Shown here: positions 25,920-39,912 of the stretch, piece after piece
Position numbering within the stretch: the first letter of the stretch is position 1
Layout of the letters: each line of letters starts with the position of its first letter
DNA from: Varroa destructor
Taxonomy: Eukaryota > Arthropoda > Arachnida > Mesostigmata > Varroidae
Length of the DNA: 64,000 nt
Direction: 5' to 3'
NCBI RefSeq assembly: GCF_002443255.2
Contig: NW_019211455.1
Location: 56,982,671 to 57,046,670 of the forward strand
Program-made: the position numbers and the translations under genes
The notes under the pieces: generated by a model
What the model saw: the letters and a program-made list of their open reading frames with translations, nothing else
Database searches by the model: none
Told to the model about the DNA's origin: nothing

Positions 25920-28900
25920 CAAATAAATTCTGTCTATAAGCTTAAAAAATAGTGTCAGACATTTTGCTATAAACTATAATTAAAAACAATTTGACTTTCG
26001 TCTACGAGCCGCCCAGCCAATAAAACCCGAAGGACTTTTGTTCAGATGGCTTGAATATCTATCGCTTTTACCGCTTGGAAATCTTAATATTTGTTACATT
26101 GATTTGCTTTCAGAGAAAAATTAGTTAAGCATAACATGGCACTCTGTTATTAAACATGATTCTTACAGGATTATAATTAGTAAATACGGAACGAAATTTC
26201 TGTGCCCAGTCTAGCGTGCTACCAAATAACGTTCTGTGTGATACTTACTAAGTAGTACACCCCATACCTTTCTTTTGATATGCAAGCAATGCTGATGTTT
26301 CACGACATGGAAGAGAATTACCTTTTATGACGTTGTGCACGATAAATTTTTCCGATATATTTGGGGCCGCGTCCGGTGATTTAAGGAGTATTTTATTTCA
26401 AAGGAGGGCCAGTGAACCCTCTATTGAGCATTGTCGACGAAGATATTTGCCCTGCCTTCAGAAATGCTGTTCAGCCTTGCTCAGCTATTAGCTAGGCAAA
26501 TCGTATATACATACGGCACCACAATGTCCAAAACAAGAATTCTAAGGGGAGGTGTATCTATTTACGAGCTTACAACGAAAATATATATTAGAAAATGAAT
26601 ATGAATCAAACTATTTTTATGTAGCGATTACTACGGTTGTATACATTAAATATAAATGAAAAACATAAAACCTTATCTAACACACAGTCGGTCGTTTGCC
26701 TACAGGTAGCTGAAATGACACTATCACTCGCTGACTGAATAATTGAGGTGCGTATGAAGACGGGATAACTGGTAAGGTACGTGCTTCGCTTATGTATTCC
26801 TCGATCTTTTCGAAAAAAATCCTTACTTTATGCATATGAAGTCGAGCTTTATTTCAAATATTCAGCTTTATTCTGCTATATAGGAGAATTTACTAACTGC
26901 AGAACCACTGGTCCAACCGTCTCGAATTTTATTTGATTATGGCACATGCTGGTCTTCTGCTTTTTAGAACATCCTTAGATGACAATAAATCTTTCAACCG
27001 TTGTCATGTAAGATCCGATCTTTTGGATAATCTTCAACATAGGATTAGTTCGTAGAGTACACGGCTTAATCTACTTTGCTATGAGCTTCCTACTATGCAT
27101 GGTAAGCGTAGAATAAAACGATTCCTATTCGAAAATACCTAAGCAGTACCGATAAATCTTCGTCGGGAATTCAGAACAAAATGATTGGAGGTTACGTTTG
27201 ATAAGTTCACATTTTCGATGCGAAGCCTTCGCTAGCTTTTGATTTAGACTTGGCAAGGAAGGGCACTCATCACTTTAAAATTAAAAGCGGAAAGAAAAAG
27301 CCAATACATAAGCAAGCGGCGGCGATTTAGGAGATCAAATGAACAAAAATGACAGAACTTAATAATATATAGCTCTAATAAATAACGAATCAATAATAAA
27401 TGAAATGTGCAATATCCCGGTGTACATTTTCTGTGCCTAAAATTTTCTACATAGTATAAAAGTGCGGAGAGTTTAAGCTGACCGACGGACAGAAATGCTT
27501 TTAAATTTGCGCCTTAAAGATAAGTTATACCGTCATCGGAAAATACGTTGAACAGGAAGGTATATCGAGGAATCGAATATCGATAAACCTGGAACTGAAT
27601 GCTGATCCCTCCAGGTTTGTAGGTCCACCAGCCAAACAACTAACCAACTAAGGTTACCCAGCGAACGATTGCATTCGATCTGAGTTTAATTCCTACTACG
27701 CATTTGGGAATTTTTGCGCGCCCATTTTAGTTGAACTAAAGAGAAGTATTTACCAAGTACGGTCTCTATTAGCACAACACAGAATACCCTTTTCCGCGGT
27801 CACATTGAATGAAACTACCTATAGTCAAAGGCATCCGATAACAAGTAGAACAACGATTTGTATTCTTGTAAAGCTAAAACGTAAGTAGCCCAGGAAATAG
27901 CGTCCATTTTGCATTTGCTTTGCTAAGGGCACCACGAGCATCAAACAGGAACGTCAAGTCCATACATATTACGGCCCAGATGATTATAGTGAAGAAGATG
28001 CGCGCCATAATTTTTAAATGATCCAACCTGAACTAATTATAGTCCATTTCTAGTGGACACAAAATACGGATCTGGAATTGGCACAGTTCCGGAATTAATT
28101 CCGATCTTCTACTTTAAACATCTACATCAACAGTAAGACGATTACATTTTTTTGCGGACCGACGTGTGTCTGCCTCATTTTTAATGCGATAGATTGGATA
28201 TGTTGGATAATGCAATTTTGAACTGGTTCTTATTGTACCAGCCCTTGGAAAAATTTTCACCATGAGAGGTTTTATCCTTTGCAAGAAACAACAAGGATCG
28301 TTAACATTCGTAACATTGAAGGGTATCTGGCAGCAGCGTGCTAAATAAGTATCCTTAATTGGTCCGCATAGGATTGCTAAATAATGAAGTAGCCCTTTCG
28401 ACGCAATGATCTGTCCGGTGAAGACCTAGATTTCACGGCGAAGAGGTCGACTGATATTTCTCCGAAGATTCATTCTGAATGCTTCTAATACTGTAGGTGG
28501 CTCTGTCAGGCTTTTCAAAGGAACAAGTCGACCTCAATACCTCTCTTGTGCTTCTCAGAAACTACCAGAATAAACAACATTGTGGTCACGTACCTAAGAG
28601 TAAACTGAGTGATGCCTTATTTTATGGGAGCAAGTTGCGTAAACTGTTTTTTGTGAGCGAATTTAACTGACCTTTAAACACGATAGATAATAGAGAAACA
28701 CGATAATACGATTCCAGAGAACGATGAAAAGATCTGTGTTTGGACCGGATCTTTTGTGTTAGAAGTCCTATTTCAGCTCGATCCGATAGCCGATAGCCGC
28801 TAGCCACACCAATTTGCTAAGACGGATCCTCGTACCGTTCTACTTTAGCCGAGTTACCAGTTTATAACATTTGCATTCTAAACCAAGAAAGGGGCATTCT

Positions 28901-31900
28901 TCTTAACAAATATCCTTTCGTCTGTGCAGCTTGTACTAGGAAACGGTCAAACCTCCAAAGTGTGTACGATACATAGAATAAAATAAATCTTTTCTTACGA
29001 ACGTAATCTCTTGCAGACAGTCTACAAAAAAGCTTCGTCCATTATCAGTTATCATCACCATAATAATCTATTGACATCTTTGTTAGGCAGAAACACGAGT
29101 CAAGTACAGAATAATATAGTGGTAGATTGAAATAGATAAAATAAAATATTGAAGAAATAGAACAAAATTAAAAAAGCGACATGCTATTTGTTCACGAAGA
29201 TGTAAAGAAATGAAGACGTTCATTACACTGACAGATGCACATTATCCGCTGGGTTCCTAAAAGCCTCCGTCTAGATAACAAATAACCGAAGACAATGTTG
29301 CATGTCAGCAAATCAGTCAACCAGCTGTGCAAAATCCCACTATGGCTTTCTTTTAAATGATACCTTAAGCAATTTGGCGGTCGGCTGTTCAACTGAGAAG
29401 ATACCTGTTTTTTTCGGGATGTGCACGCCCGAGTCTTTCATTGGATACGAAATAATAGACTGCCAACAGGACACACAGGTAGAGTTTTCTTACGCGGCAG
29501 TGATAAGGGCAGTAGTAGCATTGTATCTCAGATGCAAGGACAATAACTTTTGAGAAAACGACAGCTCTCCGGAATCGATTGTCTCAATGCAGGCGATGAT
29601 ACATCACTGACTGTGCCGCTGCCGCTGTTAGGGCGCAGTATTTTTCTTCTTTTCTTCTTTAGGTTGAGGAGGCGAAGAAACTAAAAGTGAGGGAGTTTTC
29701 AGGCCGCAGGCCGCGAGCCTCGAGGGAAGAGCGATTGGGAACGATACCTAGCACAGCAAAGGAAAGACGTACAGCCGTTTGAAAATCATGCTTCCACTGC
29801 ATCAGGCGCCTATTTGGCTGGTCTATGGAGAAGGACTCCCTGGTTGACTCGTGAATAAGAATAGGCTTCCTTGAGGGTTTTCAAACTAACGGCCGGGTGA
29901 ATGCGCAGTAAGCGGCAGGGCATTGGCCGAAAACAACGCTACTCTAGCTTAATCCCTTCCACTTTTTTCCGTAGGTCCTTGTTCGTGAGGGACACAATTG
30001 ATCGAGACTGCCAAAGGGTGTAAAACCATTAAGAAGGGCTGAATTTTTATTTAGTTGAAACAGCATCGACTTTTTCGAATACGGACAAGAATAGGGCAAT
30101 TTTTTTGAAGTGGCCGCGCAAAAGCGAAACATACGCTGAGACTGCCTGGTAAGTGTTCTAGCAAGTAATAAATAACAGTTCCATGTTAGAAATTTGCTTG
30201 TTTTCTACGAAAATTAAGCTGACATTATTAGATAATGTTAAATACACACAGGTAGAAAAAAAATCATAGGCAACTTCTCACAGGTTTTAGCATTTCTTTC
30301 GCTATGTAGTCCGGGCTTACCGAATTTAATTAAACAGCCTGTCACTATGAAAGGCTATTGAATGTAATCTACAGAATAGCCCACAACTATCAGAAACGAC
30401 TCGGTCTGCCAGTTGCATCAAGACGAGATGCATGTATATAATTAGCCCAAGTGCGCCGTACTGCTCCTTCAACACTAAATCATATTACACTGGCTTACCG
30501 TCATTAATCATTAATTGTGGCTTCTATTTTTGCACCTTTGATCTAGTAGAACACAATACTATCCGAAGACCGGTATAATCAAAGCATTGATGCTAATGCA
30601 CAATTCGTATATTCAAGGTACTAATATAGTAACCGTAATGATCTACCCTATAGTTTTCATCTCGTCTTCCAACGTACACGCTGTCACGCATCGGATCTAC
30701 GGTCAACTACAAAAGCTGATTTTTCGCGTCAGGCGGCAAGTAAAACCTTGTCATGACAAAGCAGAAGACAACAAGAAGAGAAAGGACGACAGCTAGATAA
30801 AAGCAAAAAGTGGCTGGCAAGGGGATTGGTTTACCGCTTCCTTCTTCGCTTGACACCTTGAAACGCTTGCCTTTTAGCATTCGGTGAAGGAATTCATCTG
30901 TTTCGCCTTCGGGACTTTAACAGCCGTTGCATGAAAAGGGACGCTATCGACAGCGATTACTGAGATGGAAACCTGCTGACTTTCACTAAAGAGAAGCTGT
31001 GGAATGGCGTCAGATCGGTTTGAAAAACCCATTGAAGAAGTACACATAAACGTTGTAAATCGTGGAAGAAGCCTGTGGGTTAGAATAATACAGAGCATTA
31101 TTCCGTTGAACTTTATCCTGGCCAAGCCTATAATGTAAACATAAGTTGGCCTTTTTTGGAGCCTGTGGCTTAAGTAGTGCTTTCTATGGCGCTATTGAGC
31201 AAAAATGGTTACGAAGGAAAGACGTGATATCCACCAGCTTACTGCGAAAACATTAGAACTATAAAATACATCTATTAGTACTATAAGATACTAAAAAAAC
31301 AACATTCGCCTTTGTTGTCTGTTTTCAAAATATCTCTATGGCATTCAATGAAAAGTTCCACATGCTTCAACCAAGTGCTAAAGTTAATGCGCCAGTGTTT
31401 CTGAGACAGCTCATTTTTGTCCTGTTGTGCAGTATAGTTCCTTGTTTTTATTCTTAACTCCACTTTAGCGAAAAGCAGACCGTTCTGAGGTCAACGACTG
31501 GGCCGTAGACCGGACAGACAAAAACCCGGAGACGTTTTTCTCCTAGAAATATGACAGTCAAGCTTTGATTGTGAGCTGATCTATTACTGCAAGTTAGAAC
31601 GACGCTCGAACGTCAGGTCCTAGATTTTGCTTTTAAGGTGCCTTTTTTTAGGACTTCCGATACACAAACCTTTAATACACAATGAGCTTTGAAAAGATAT
31701 TGTTGATACAATGGCCATTATAAGCAGAAAAAGACTGTAACTGGATGCTGGTCCATAAGCCGTCGCCGCATTGTTTTCGCTGGCAGGATTTGGCCTTTTT
31801 CGCGTTGAAAAGAACGCGCAGGAACCAAGCAATAAGCCAAACGATTTGTTCGCAATTTGTTATCTGTTACGATGTCAAAACACTCAGGAATCCACTGCCT

Positions 31901-32084
31901 TCAAATACAGTTAGAATCTCTTGGCACCATTGGACATAATGTACCTCCTTCTTTTCTGTGAACTAGCCAATCTTTTGAGCTTAGAGCTTTAGGTTGTCAC
32001 ACAAAATTGTATTGATCCTCAGCCAAGTAACACCCCAAAAACCCCTTTACTCTATTGTATGTGGTTTTCGGATTTCAGCTTACT
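25920..32084. other. No gene recognised
   Basis: Long AT-rich stretch. The only points of note are the splice-site-like tract at 29.64 kb and a + strand frame at 29302-29553 with SHYGFLLNDTLSN, a weak echo of the LINE Q-x-G-F-R box. Confidence 0.5.
29640..29782 (+). other. Strong 3' splice-site-like tract followed by a short open frame
   Basis: A pure pyrimidine tract rich in TTC (29641-29660) ends in AG at 29661-29662. From 29663 a 39-codon stop-free frame of very basic composition (VEEAKKLKVREFSGRRPRAS at its start) runs to a TGA at about 29780-29782. The tract is one of the better acceptor matches in the window. No matching upstream exon or gene was recognised, so this is a candidate exon only. 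Confidence 0.15.
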
Positions 32085-32273
32085 ATAATTGCAAGGCGAC
32101 AGATCGTTTCGTCAGTAGCCACAACTGCAGGCCTGCTGTTTTCAGCTTCAATACTGAAAAATTGTTTCTTCATTGACACCCAACAAACGGTGAAGGCCTT
32201 GAGGGAGCTGATAAACTCAGAGTTGTTTGAGGATTTTCCAACAAATGCTTTCATTGAAATTGTGGTAGTTTAA
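32085..32273 (+). mobile_element. Possible hAT transposase C-terminal dimerisation domain
   Basis: The C-terminus of hAT-superfamily transposases has a conserved block, I-P-x-S-x-A-x-x-E-R-x-F-S-x-L-x-x-I-K, followed by R-S-x-M-x-x-x-R-L and an acidic helix. Residues 20-38 of the 72-codon frame starting at 32055 read SVATTAGLLFSASILKNC. The tail runs LRELINSELFEDFPTNAFIE, matching the L-x-x-L-x-I-x-x-E-L block that ends these proteins, and a stop follows at 32271-32273. The Glu-Arg pair is missing. No zinc-finger BED domain or catalytic DDE segment was recognised upstream. Confidence 0.42.
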
Positions 32274-35200
32274 TAGCATGAACCTGCTCCGAGCTGTCTG
32301 GGTGCCATAATCACCTCCTCAATAACGGCTTTGCATTCGCCCGTTTGGGGCAACAAAGCATCATTATCTTCAGCGAAACAGTAGCTCAACAATAGCCATT
32401 TGCTTTTTCTTTCGTCAGAAATAACTTAGCATTGATGTTACTAGGCTTATAGATCAATAGATGTATCCACATTAGACCATTAGTAATACAGAGGCAATTG
32501 TCTAAATAGCAGCTGGCTTTAATTGAATTAGTTTCATAAGTACGGAATTAAAGGCACACTCTGGAACAAAATACAATAATTTTTACATTTCTGAAACTAT
32601 ATTTTAGAAAATAGGCAGAAAATAGAATAGAAAGTAGAATAATAGAAAAAAAATGAAAGCCATTTTAATGACTTGAGAGATCTATGGAAAAATTGGCCAA
32701 CAACTGGCGTGAAAAGTTAGCTCTAGACAAAAAAAAAAAACTTAAATAGCAAGTTAATTAACGAATACGGTTTACGTCTTTTATGCTATCGTTATTTCAT
32801 AATTGTTGAATATTTTACTTCGCGTTTTAATCTTGAAGGTTTTTGTTCTTCCCAAATAATTTTCTCTATGCTTTTTTTTTTTTGAAATCGATTCTCTATC
32901 GCTCTTCTAACCGTTTGTTTGGCGCCTTTAAATCGGTGATAGTTTATTACCTCAACTGTCACGTTTTTCTTTAAATATAATTTTTATTTTATGCAATGTG
33001 AAAATTCTTGCATTTTAAAAACAGGCACTTGCGCGTTAGAGCCTGAATTGGCTAGTAGCAATAAGCAAAATCCCACACTGTCTTCTAATCAAAATAGTAT
33101 ATTGAAATTTAATTTTCACTATGGCCAAACGTCTGAAGGACGTAATAAATTGTCTCAAGCTTCATCCTTGAATACTATGACCGACCATTACGGCAAAATC
33201 AAACGTGTCTAAACGGCAGGGCTTTACATAGTAGAAGCTATAATACACGAATAGTGAGGAAGATTAACAAATTATCTCGATTTCAATTAACTTGTTTCAA
33301 TAAAAGTTTAATTTTCCGAATCAAAAACGACTAGAAGGTTCTAATGTTAAAGCTTCCAGATCTTTAGAATCTGGAGCAGAAAGAAGCGTGCTATTCAGGT
33401 CTTCTGTGAAGGGCTTTTATGAAGGGCTGCGCTCAGCTCGCCGTGTGTCAAAAGAAAAATAATTTCCTCAGCGTATCTCACAGAAATATAATTTTGTCGC
33501 AATCGTGTAGCCAAAAAAATACGGGGATTGCAAATCGGAGTGAAATGCAAAGTGTTATCACTACGACTATAATATTACTCTTCAAAAAAGCTAGTCTGAC
33601 ACATTGCCTAAAACACTATAGCGTCAACGCCCTGATGGAGAAGTTGTCTTACCGCATTTGCTGCCTTCCTTATGCCTCGTTTCTACTTCACTTTATCCTA
33701 GAACCCCCCACCTTTATAGCAAACAACTGAAATGAGATATGATATTTCGTGATCGTCCGTTATTGTTGCGCGGCAATCTTCTTCAAATATCTGACGAATT
33801 CGTCAGGAAGCTTTTTCTCTAGAGACCGAGAACGACTGCTTCATGCCAATTATTCCCGCAGCATCTGGACTCAAGCGAAGGCCTGACGCCTTACATTCGA
33901 CCTGTCAAGCATGACATCGTGTTGAATCCGATCAAGCTGCCGTTCCCGGCCTTTGGCATCTCAGATGCGAAAAGGCAAACGTGTTAATGGTTAATACTGA
34001 TTTCGTCTCAAGACGTCGATGGATGGCCATTCTAGGATATGTGAACGTTATTGAACATTGCGATTATTGAAGCTTTCTTGTATACTATTGCAACAACTGA
34101 GTTAGATAAAAACATGATATAGAAGTGATGTACGCATGAGCTGCGTTTTGTCCTCGGTTTATCCATCATAGGGAACGCAATAGGGCATCAGTGACGGTGA
34201 TGGGCGTTAATGCATTTATATTTTTATAGGCTAGAAATAGAAAATTTATACGACCATAGCTCTGGCTTTTTCTAAATTCCTGTATTTTCAGCGTTAATAT
34301 TATATCAAATGGTGCAATCTTATGTAACGCCGGCGCTTTTTTGTAAATGTGTAATAAAATTAGGTAACCTTACGCTTAGCTCATTTCTAGTAAATGCGGA
34401 TGCTGACGTTACTATCAGACTTTAATGACCCACGTTTCTAAAAAGATAAAGCTTGTTATTTATATTGTTATGTGACGGATGCTCGCACGGCGGAGAAAGC
34501 TCAGCAGTCCTAAATAAACAGGGCTGTAGAGCCTGCGCTTTTCTTTGAGCTAACTTTGTTTAACTAGGGAAGCACCTTGCACAAGAAAAATCAATTGTTT
34601 CGTCTATGCTTCGGAGATTCGACCAATAAGAGCTGAAATAGATGCCACCGGTTTTACTTGCAAACACCTTTATCCCGTTGTATCGCTTAAATTTTCCGAT
34701 TACACTGATTTCTACCGAGGGCCTTTCCTCTCAAGGCAAACAGAGGCAAACTTTGCAAGGTTTACCCCTCGTTAGCATTTTTCGGCTGCCAGCAAACCTG
34801 TTTTTGGCAGCATACACTCTGGGGTGATTTTTCCGTGAGCACCTTCCGCAGGTGTGTGTACTTTGAGCTGAAAAATGAAAATTGAATTTTGGGCCGGAAA
34901 ACAGAAGCAAATTTCTACAAAAACAGATTTAGTGCACACCTTTCCAGTTGATTTATGCAAGATTAAGCGATGCTGCTGTAAAGAATGAACGTCCGATATC
35001 TGATATACATTGAAATATAGCACAAAACAATATAGTCAGTACTTATACTTTTTGTTGCATTTACAACAGCCATTGGTTCTAGTGCTTACGGGGTTCATTG
35101 TTTTAATAATAATAACAGCTAGCAAGAGTGTATCTAATCGCATAATAACTAGATAGCTAGTATCATCACTTAGTTTGTACAAGCGTAGGTTTTCCTGAGT

Positions 35201-35376
35201 CAAAAAATAACGCTTCTTCCAAATGTTGCTCGATTACGACGAAAACGAGTCACCACAGGACCCACAATGATCTATTCCTGATGCGATTTTTTTTGGTAGA
35301 CAGCTGTATCATATTAAATGTCAAATAACATATCCGTATTTATTTAGTTCATTTTTACCTAACTTGAAGTGAAAAC

Positions 35377-35400
35377 GATTGATTGATTGATTGATAGATA
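35377..35400. repeat. (GATT)4 plus GATA repeats
   Basis: Four perfect GATT units followed by two GATA units. Confidence 0.95.
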
Positions 35401-37476
35401 AACGTAATGCGTATAACATAGATATTATGCAAACTGTGTGCGCCATACTTTAGTTGGAACATATAATACTGCCTTCAAAAGGACAACAATAAAATCGCAC
35501 CTACATCCTATGCATTGTTCTATTGTTTTTTTCTACAAATTCAATCGTTTTTACCCCTTACAAAGAGAGTATTTGCCGGGTATTATTATAAGCGTTCACC
35601 CAGCCTATTTTGCAATTCATGATTCATTCAAATTTCAGCCGTTCCTTCCTTCGAGACTACTTTACGAAACGATCATAATGCAGAGCTTGCTTAGTATTAC
35701 TTGTTTTTCCTCAATTTACCGACTTGGTTGATTAGAAATCCGGCTTCGTTATAGACATTCACTTTTGACTATAGGAATAGGCCCATTCAGAAATGAAGTC
35801 TTTTAGGCATTGTCTTATTTTCTTGCCATGCTACAAAAGCTCCCTGCTTTATGCGACCGCGTTTTTCTATCTTCCGCAGCAGGAGCGAGCAATCTTTTCA
35901 TATGTCCCCACAGCTCGCCTCTGGGGATTGCGCAAACGACATTCAGAACTAAAAGGGTCAAATGAAGAACGCCAGCACACTACCAGCGCCACCAATCTAA
36001 GTAGAGATATACAGTATACTGGGTCTTGATATTTGTAGACCTAACTACAAACCAGGATCAGACAAATGCGTAAGCGTAGCGCAAAAGGCAACGCTTAATA
36101 GAATCGAGGCAGCGTTGCTGTATTTCGCTATCCTAGACTTGCTTAGAGTGCTCCATATCATCTGTTCAGCTCTCGGATTATATAACCTATGTTGGTTAGA
36201 GCCCCTGGACACCAGTTAAATTCACGGGCACTTTAAAAAAGTCCGTAAAATCTGGTTTGTCCTCGCGTAATTTCTAATTAGCCAGTCGGGGGCAGACCCA
36301 GCAGAAAGTGCTTGACAAGGAGAGATCGCATTTGCTTTAGAATCGTACGTTTTTATGTTCTTTTTTCATTTTCTGCTAAACGTCTTCGTTCCCGCCTGTT
36401 TCCTGCGCTCCCTCCTTTACATTTCTTTTAATGAACTTAACGTTTAGGTTCGTCGTGCGGACCATGAAGTACAGACGGTGTTGTTTCAATTGCCGCTCTT
36501 CCCACAGTTCTCTCGCGCAATTTTTAGCCGCCTCATGGCCATGACTGGAGCACAATTGTCATTGTGGACGTGGCTTAAGTCACGTCGTCTAGAACCACAG
36601 AAAAGCAGTGGTTTGGGGTTGGCCCAAAAGCCCAACGTTTACCTTTACGTGGATCAAAGGAACAATTAGTATCCATTTCCAGCTGCTCAGTGAGTAGACA
36701 CACCTGACAGCCTGACGTCAATTAGGCTAGACCGCAAAACTGACCACGTTAGCGGCTAAATACGTGTACGTATATAACGTCTGTTCTTATTATGCAAATT
36801 AGTAAGAAGTATTTGCTGGATTCATGTTCGCGTGAGCACAGATAGCGATTGTATTATGTTAATGTGGCTACTAAAAGTTTGCTTCCGCAATTGAGCAATA
36901 GGGCAATTTGTACTTTGGCCTGGAGGGTACCTTACAGATGCTTTTAGTAATTATTACGTGCAGAGTCCCATACATCTGATATATGTTCAAAATTGGTCCA
37001 CGAAAAATGATCATCATTGATACCTGACAAAATGTTGCTGATATTTGAGTTGCTGTTAGAATAAAAGTCGGCTGGATAAAATTTTTTAATTCTATATAAT
37101 TCAACTTTGCGCGCTACTACAATACACTACCGTATTAGTTCTGAGCTCAACTTAATTCGGTCGATAAGTGCTGTTCAATCGATGCTGATGAACCAAGCGT
37201 ATGTATGCGTGTGTTTTAAGCGTTTATCTTTGACGTGGTCAGTAAATTCATAGTTTCGTAGTGTTTTTAGCAAGAAGCCACCTCGGGCTCAAAGACCTTT
37301 GTATTTTTTTTTAATGCGTTCATGGCTTAGAAAATTAGTTAACCTTTGCCCTTATGGGCAACTGCCACTAGAATTGAATGCCAGTACATTTATATTTTCC
37401 ACTACTGTCTCTTACCAATGAACCCAGATTTTAGGTTAGTCGTTAAGCGTGTAACACTGTTATATTACAAGGGCAG

Positions 37477-37521
37477 CGGTCGACGGCGTTCGTTCTCTAA
37501 ATAGAGATCCCGCGACGACCG
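37477..37521. repeat. Interrupted GC-rich stem-loop
   Basis: CGGTCG (37477-37482) pairs with CGACCG (37516-37521). After an A-A mismatch four more pairs form with one bulge, and TCTCT/AGAGA close an AAAT loop at 37499-37502. About 15 pairs in 45 bases. Little more can be said. Confidence 0.6.
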
Positions 37522-38489
37522 TTGTCTTTTTACATCTTCGACTGGCGACGAGTTAATGCTGTCCTCTTTAGTCCCGCTTCTTTCAGGACTGACCTAACTT
37601 CCGACAGAGATTCAGGCATATATAGATGTTTCGTAGTCGTGCTAACGGTAACGGTAGCTGGCTTTCTCGACCTACTCGTGCACCCGTTGTGACACGGTGG
37701 CAGGACAGTGGCAACGTGATGCCGTGAATGTTTGCCACTCAGGCAGTGACTTGCTTTTAAGTGTATGTTCCACGACCAAAGAATGCTTTTATCTACTCGA
37801 GAGAAAGGCCTTTGCCTAAACTTGGATGTGTTTCAACGAACGTTTGACGACGAATAAACCTCTACTACTAGGGGTATCGCTACAGGACAAACTAGCGAAC
37901 GTCTTGTCCTTCTTGTGTTATTATCGTTCCATCGAAATTGACCTAGCCGGTTGGTTGACCTTAGGCTCTCTCAAAACAACACCTGCTTCATGGCACAATT
38001 ACGTTCGTACGAGGGCGGGAAATTTTTCTGGGAACTAAAAATCTTTATCGATACCGTTTCCTCATAGTAGGAAGTTCAGGTCAAAATATATTAAAAACGG
38101 GAAATCAATCGTGCTGATGGTTGAGCGTTGTAACATAAAAATTAGAAAATCTATATTTTACCAGATACGTCCTAATTGAGCGCATTGGGCAAATCGGTAA
38201 AAGTGAGTCTATTATTATAAAAGAGACTTGCTGACTAATTATTCATCTATAACATGTTTCGTGTATGATTTTTTATTTGCCACTTCACACCGGAGCTTGT
38301 TGTGAGTTTTCCAAATAATAAAATTAGCGTATCTACGTTCGCCGTAGACGGAATGACTTTAAACAATAACGCAAAAGAGTTATACAGTTGCATAAAAAGA
38401 CCTGTATCAGTGACGATGTCAGTAATCTAAAAGAAAATGATTACAAAACATAAAATCTTGGAATTATCAAAGCGAAATTAGATAAATTG

Positions 38490-38860
38490 CACGATGGACC
38501 AGAATGTTTCAACGCTTTTTGCTAAGTGACACCGCAGCGAAATTCTGGATCGTCTGTGGTTTCCAGAAGACGTAAACGTAGGGGTACGACGCATGATACA
38601 CGGGTAATTCGCGCCTTGATATTGTTTTCTATAGGCAAAGGTCAAACGGCGCGATTCGTACCTCGAACATTTCAGCAGATTCCTACTCAACTGAACGTTT
38701 GTTCCTGTGATGTATTCCAGGATTTAGCTGGAAGCAATTTTGTTTACGGTAGCTACCCTTCGCTCAATTCTTCGTTACGGGATACGCACGCAGATACTGT
38801 GGCTTATAAGAGGAAACCAATCCAATTCAATAATAAGCCCAATAGACAAACTTTTTCGCG
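38490..38860 (+). mobile_element. Probable LINE reverse transcriptase fragment (palm B and C boxes)
   Basis: Two consecutive reverse-transcriptase boxes occur in neighbouring frames. LEAILFTVAT at about 38728-38757 fits the L-G-P-I-L-F-x-V-Y part of the PQGS box. Then SSLRDTHADTVAYKR at about 38769-38813 fits the R-L-F-A-D-D-T-V-x-Y-R box, with one Asp lost. The spacing between the boxes is close to that of LINEs once a frameshift is allowed. WTRMFQRFLLSD near 38497 could be the W-I-x-x-F-L-S-x-R segment before them. No RNase H follows. The downstream (AT)n-T12-(AT)n tract at 39.06 kb is separate. Confidence 0.45.
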
Positions 38861-39056
38861 ACCGACGGCTGAGTATGACTCAATCAGGGTTCAAGACGGG
38901 CGGTCTCTGCAAAAGCTTCGCTAAAAAAGAGACTGTAATTGTTGACAATACAAAGTTCGGGATACTCACGGCACTGATGATGCTCAGATTTGCACAGAAT
39001 AGTGTTTTTATTATCACATCGTCACCTCCGATGTTTGCGGAGAAATTATTTCTACA

Positions 39057-39105
39057 ATATATATATATATATATATATTTTTTTTTTTTTATATATATAT
39101 ATATA
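39057..39105. repeat. (AT)n-T12-(AT)n tract
   Basis: An (AT)11 array runs into a T run at 39078-39090 and a second (AT)n array at 39091-39105. The two AT arrays can pair with each other. It creates apparent Ile-Tyr repeat frames on both strands that are not genes. Confidence 0.97.
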
Positions 39106-39912
39106 ATTTCTATCGTGGTTACATGACTTGGATGAATTCTTGCATTAAGTTCACTGATCACAAATCGTACAACAGAAGGAATACCAAACTGACGGAGAGG
39201 TCAACAAAAGGATTGGATATCTTCTAGGTTTTTAACAATGAGGAAAGATTAAACTTACTTAGTCGAGATGAGATCGCCGAAGTTTAGAGATCTTGAAAGT
39301 TATATTTGATCAACGAAAATCGAGCTATAGAAACTCAATATTTGGCCCTGTCAAGTGTTGCTAATAGTATTATTATGCATGGTTTGAGCCCTTCGAGATA
39401 TCCTCAAAGCTTCCTGCCTGTAGGTGCAGTAAGAAACCCAAGAAGACCTTTATTTGCAACATCAGTTACTTGAAGTCCTCTCATAGCATTTGTACTTAGT
39501 AACTTTTTGTTTTGTTTGCTTCTAGGCTCTGTAACGCAAAACATGCTGTACCCTCCGGGATAGTGATGTAGATAGATATACAATAATCTCAAAATTTAGT
39601 TACACTTGTCTATATTTTATGTTGTTGAAGAGGTGTTGATCGTTTTTGTAGCTAGAGAGCTTAAAGGCAGCATATATAAGGCAATATGAGTTATACTCGC
39701 TTCATATGAAAACTAAGATATGGCAGCAGTAAATGTCGTAAAATTGAAGTTCAGGCTTAAGATGGAGCGTTTTGAGGAGGAGTGAAATTTCTGCAAATAT
39801 TTTTTATATTTCGTAATTTCACTACGATAAAGGGACAAATCCTTGTGTTTAATATGGTCAAGATGTTTTTTCGAAAGAAGCGGTCTGAAGATAGTTCTGT
39901 CGTTTTTTTTTT

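Larger units (their letters stand above)
32274..38489. other. No gene recognised
   Basis: No motif-bearing frame stands out. It holds the (GATT)n tract, the 37.5 kb stem-loop and a 16-base perfect palindrome at 33791-33806. The frame at 37826-38038 (PLLLGVSLQDKLANV) faintly recalls the Y-L-G-V segment of LINEs. Confidence 0.5.

Noticed and set aside
29302..29553. + strand SHYGFLLNDTLSN, possible Q-x-G-F-R box
   Set aside because: Too little matching sequence and no palm motif downstream.
33791..33806. Perfect 16-base palindrome CTGACGAATTCGTCAG
   Set aside because: About one such palindrome is expected by chance in a window of this size.
37826..38038. + strand LLLGVSLQDKL, possible Y-L-G-V segment of a LINE
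   Set aside because: Short hydrophobic match that chance could supply.
38880..39161. Open frames with Ile-Tyr and Lys runs on both strands
   Set aside because: Produced by the (AT)n-T12-(AT)n tract.
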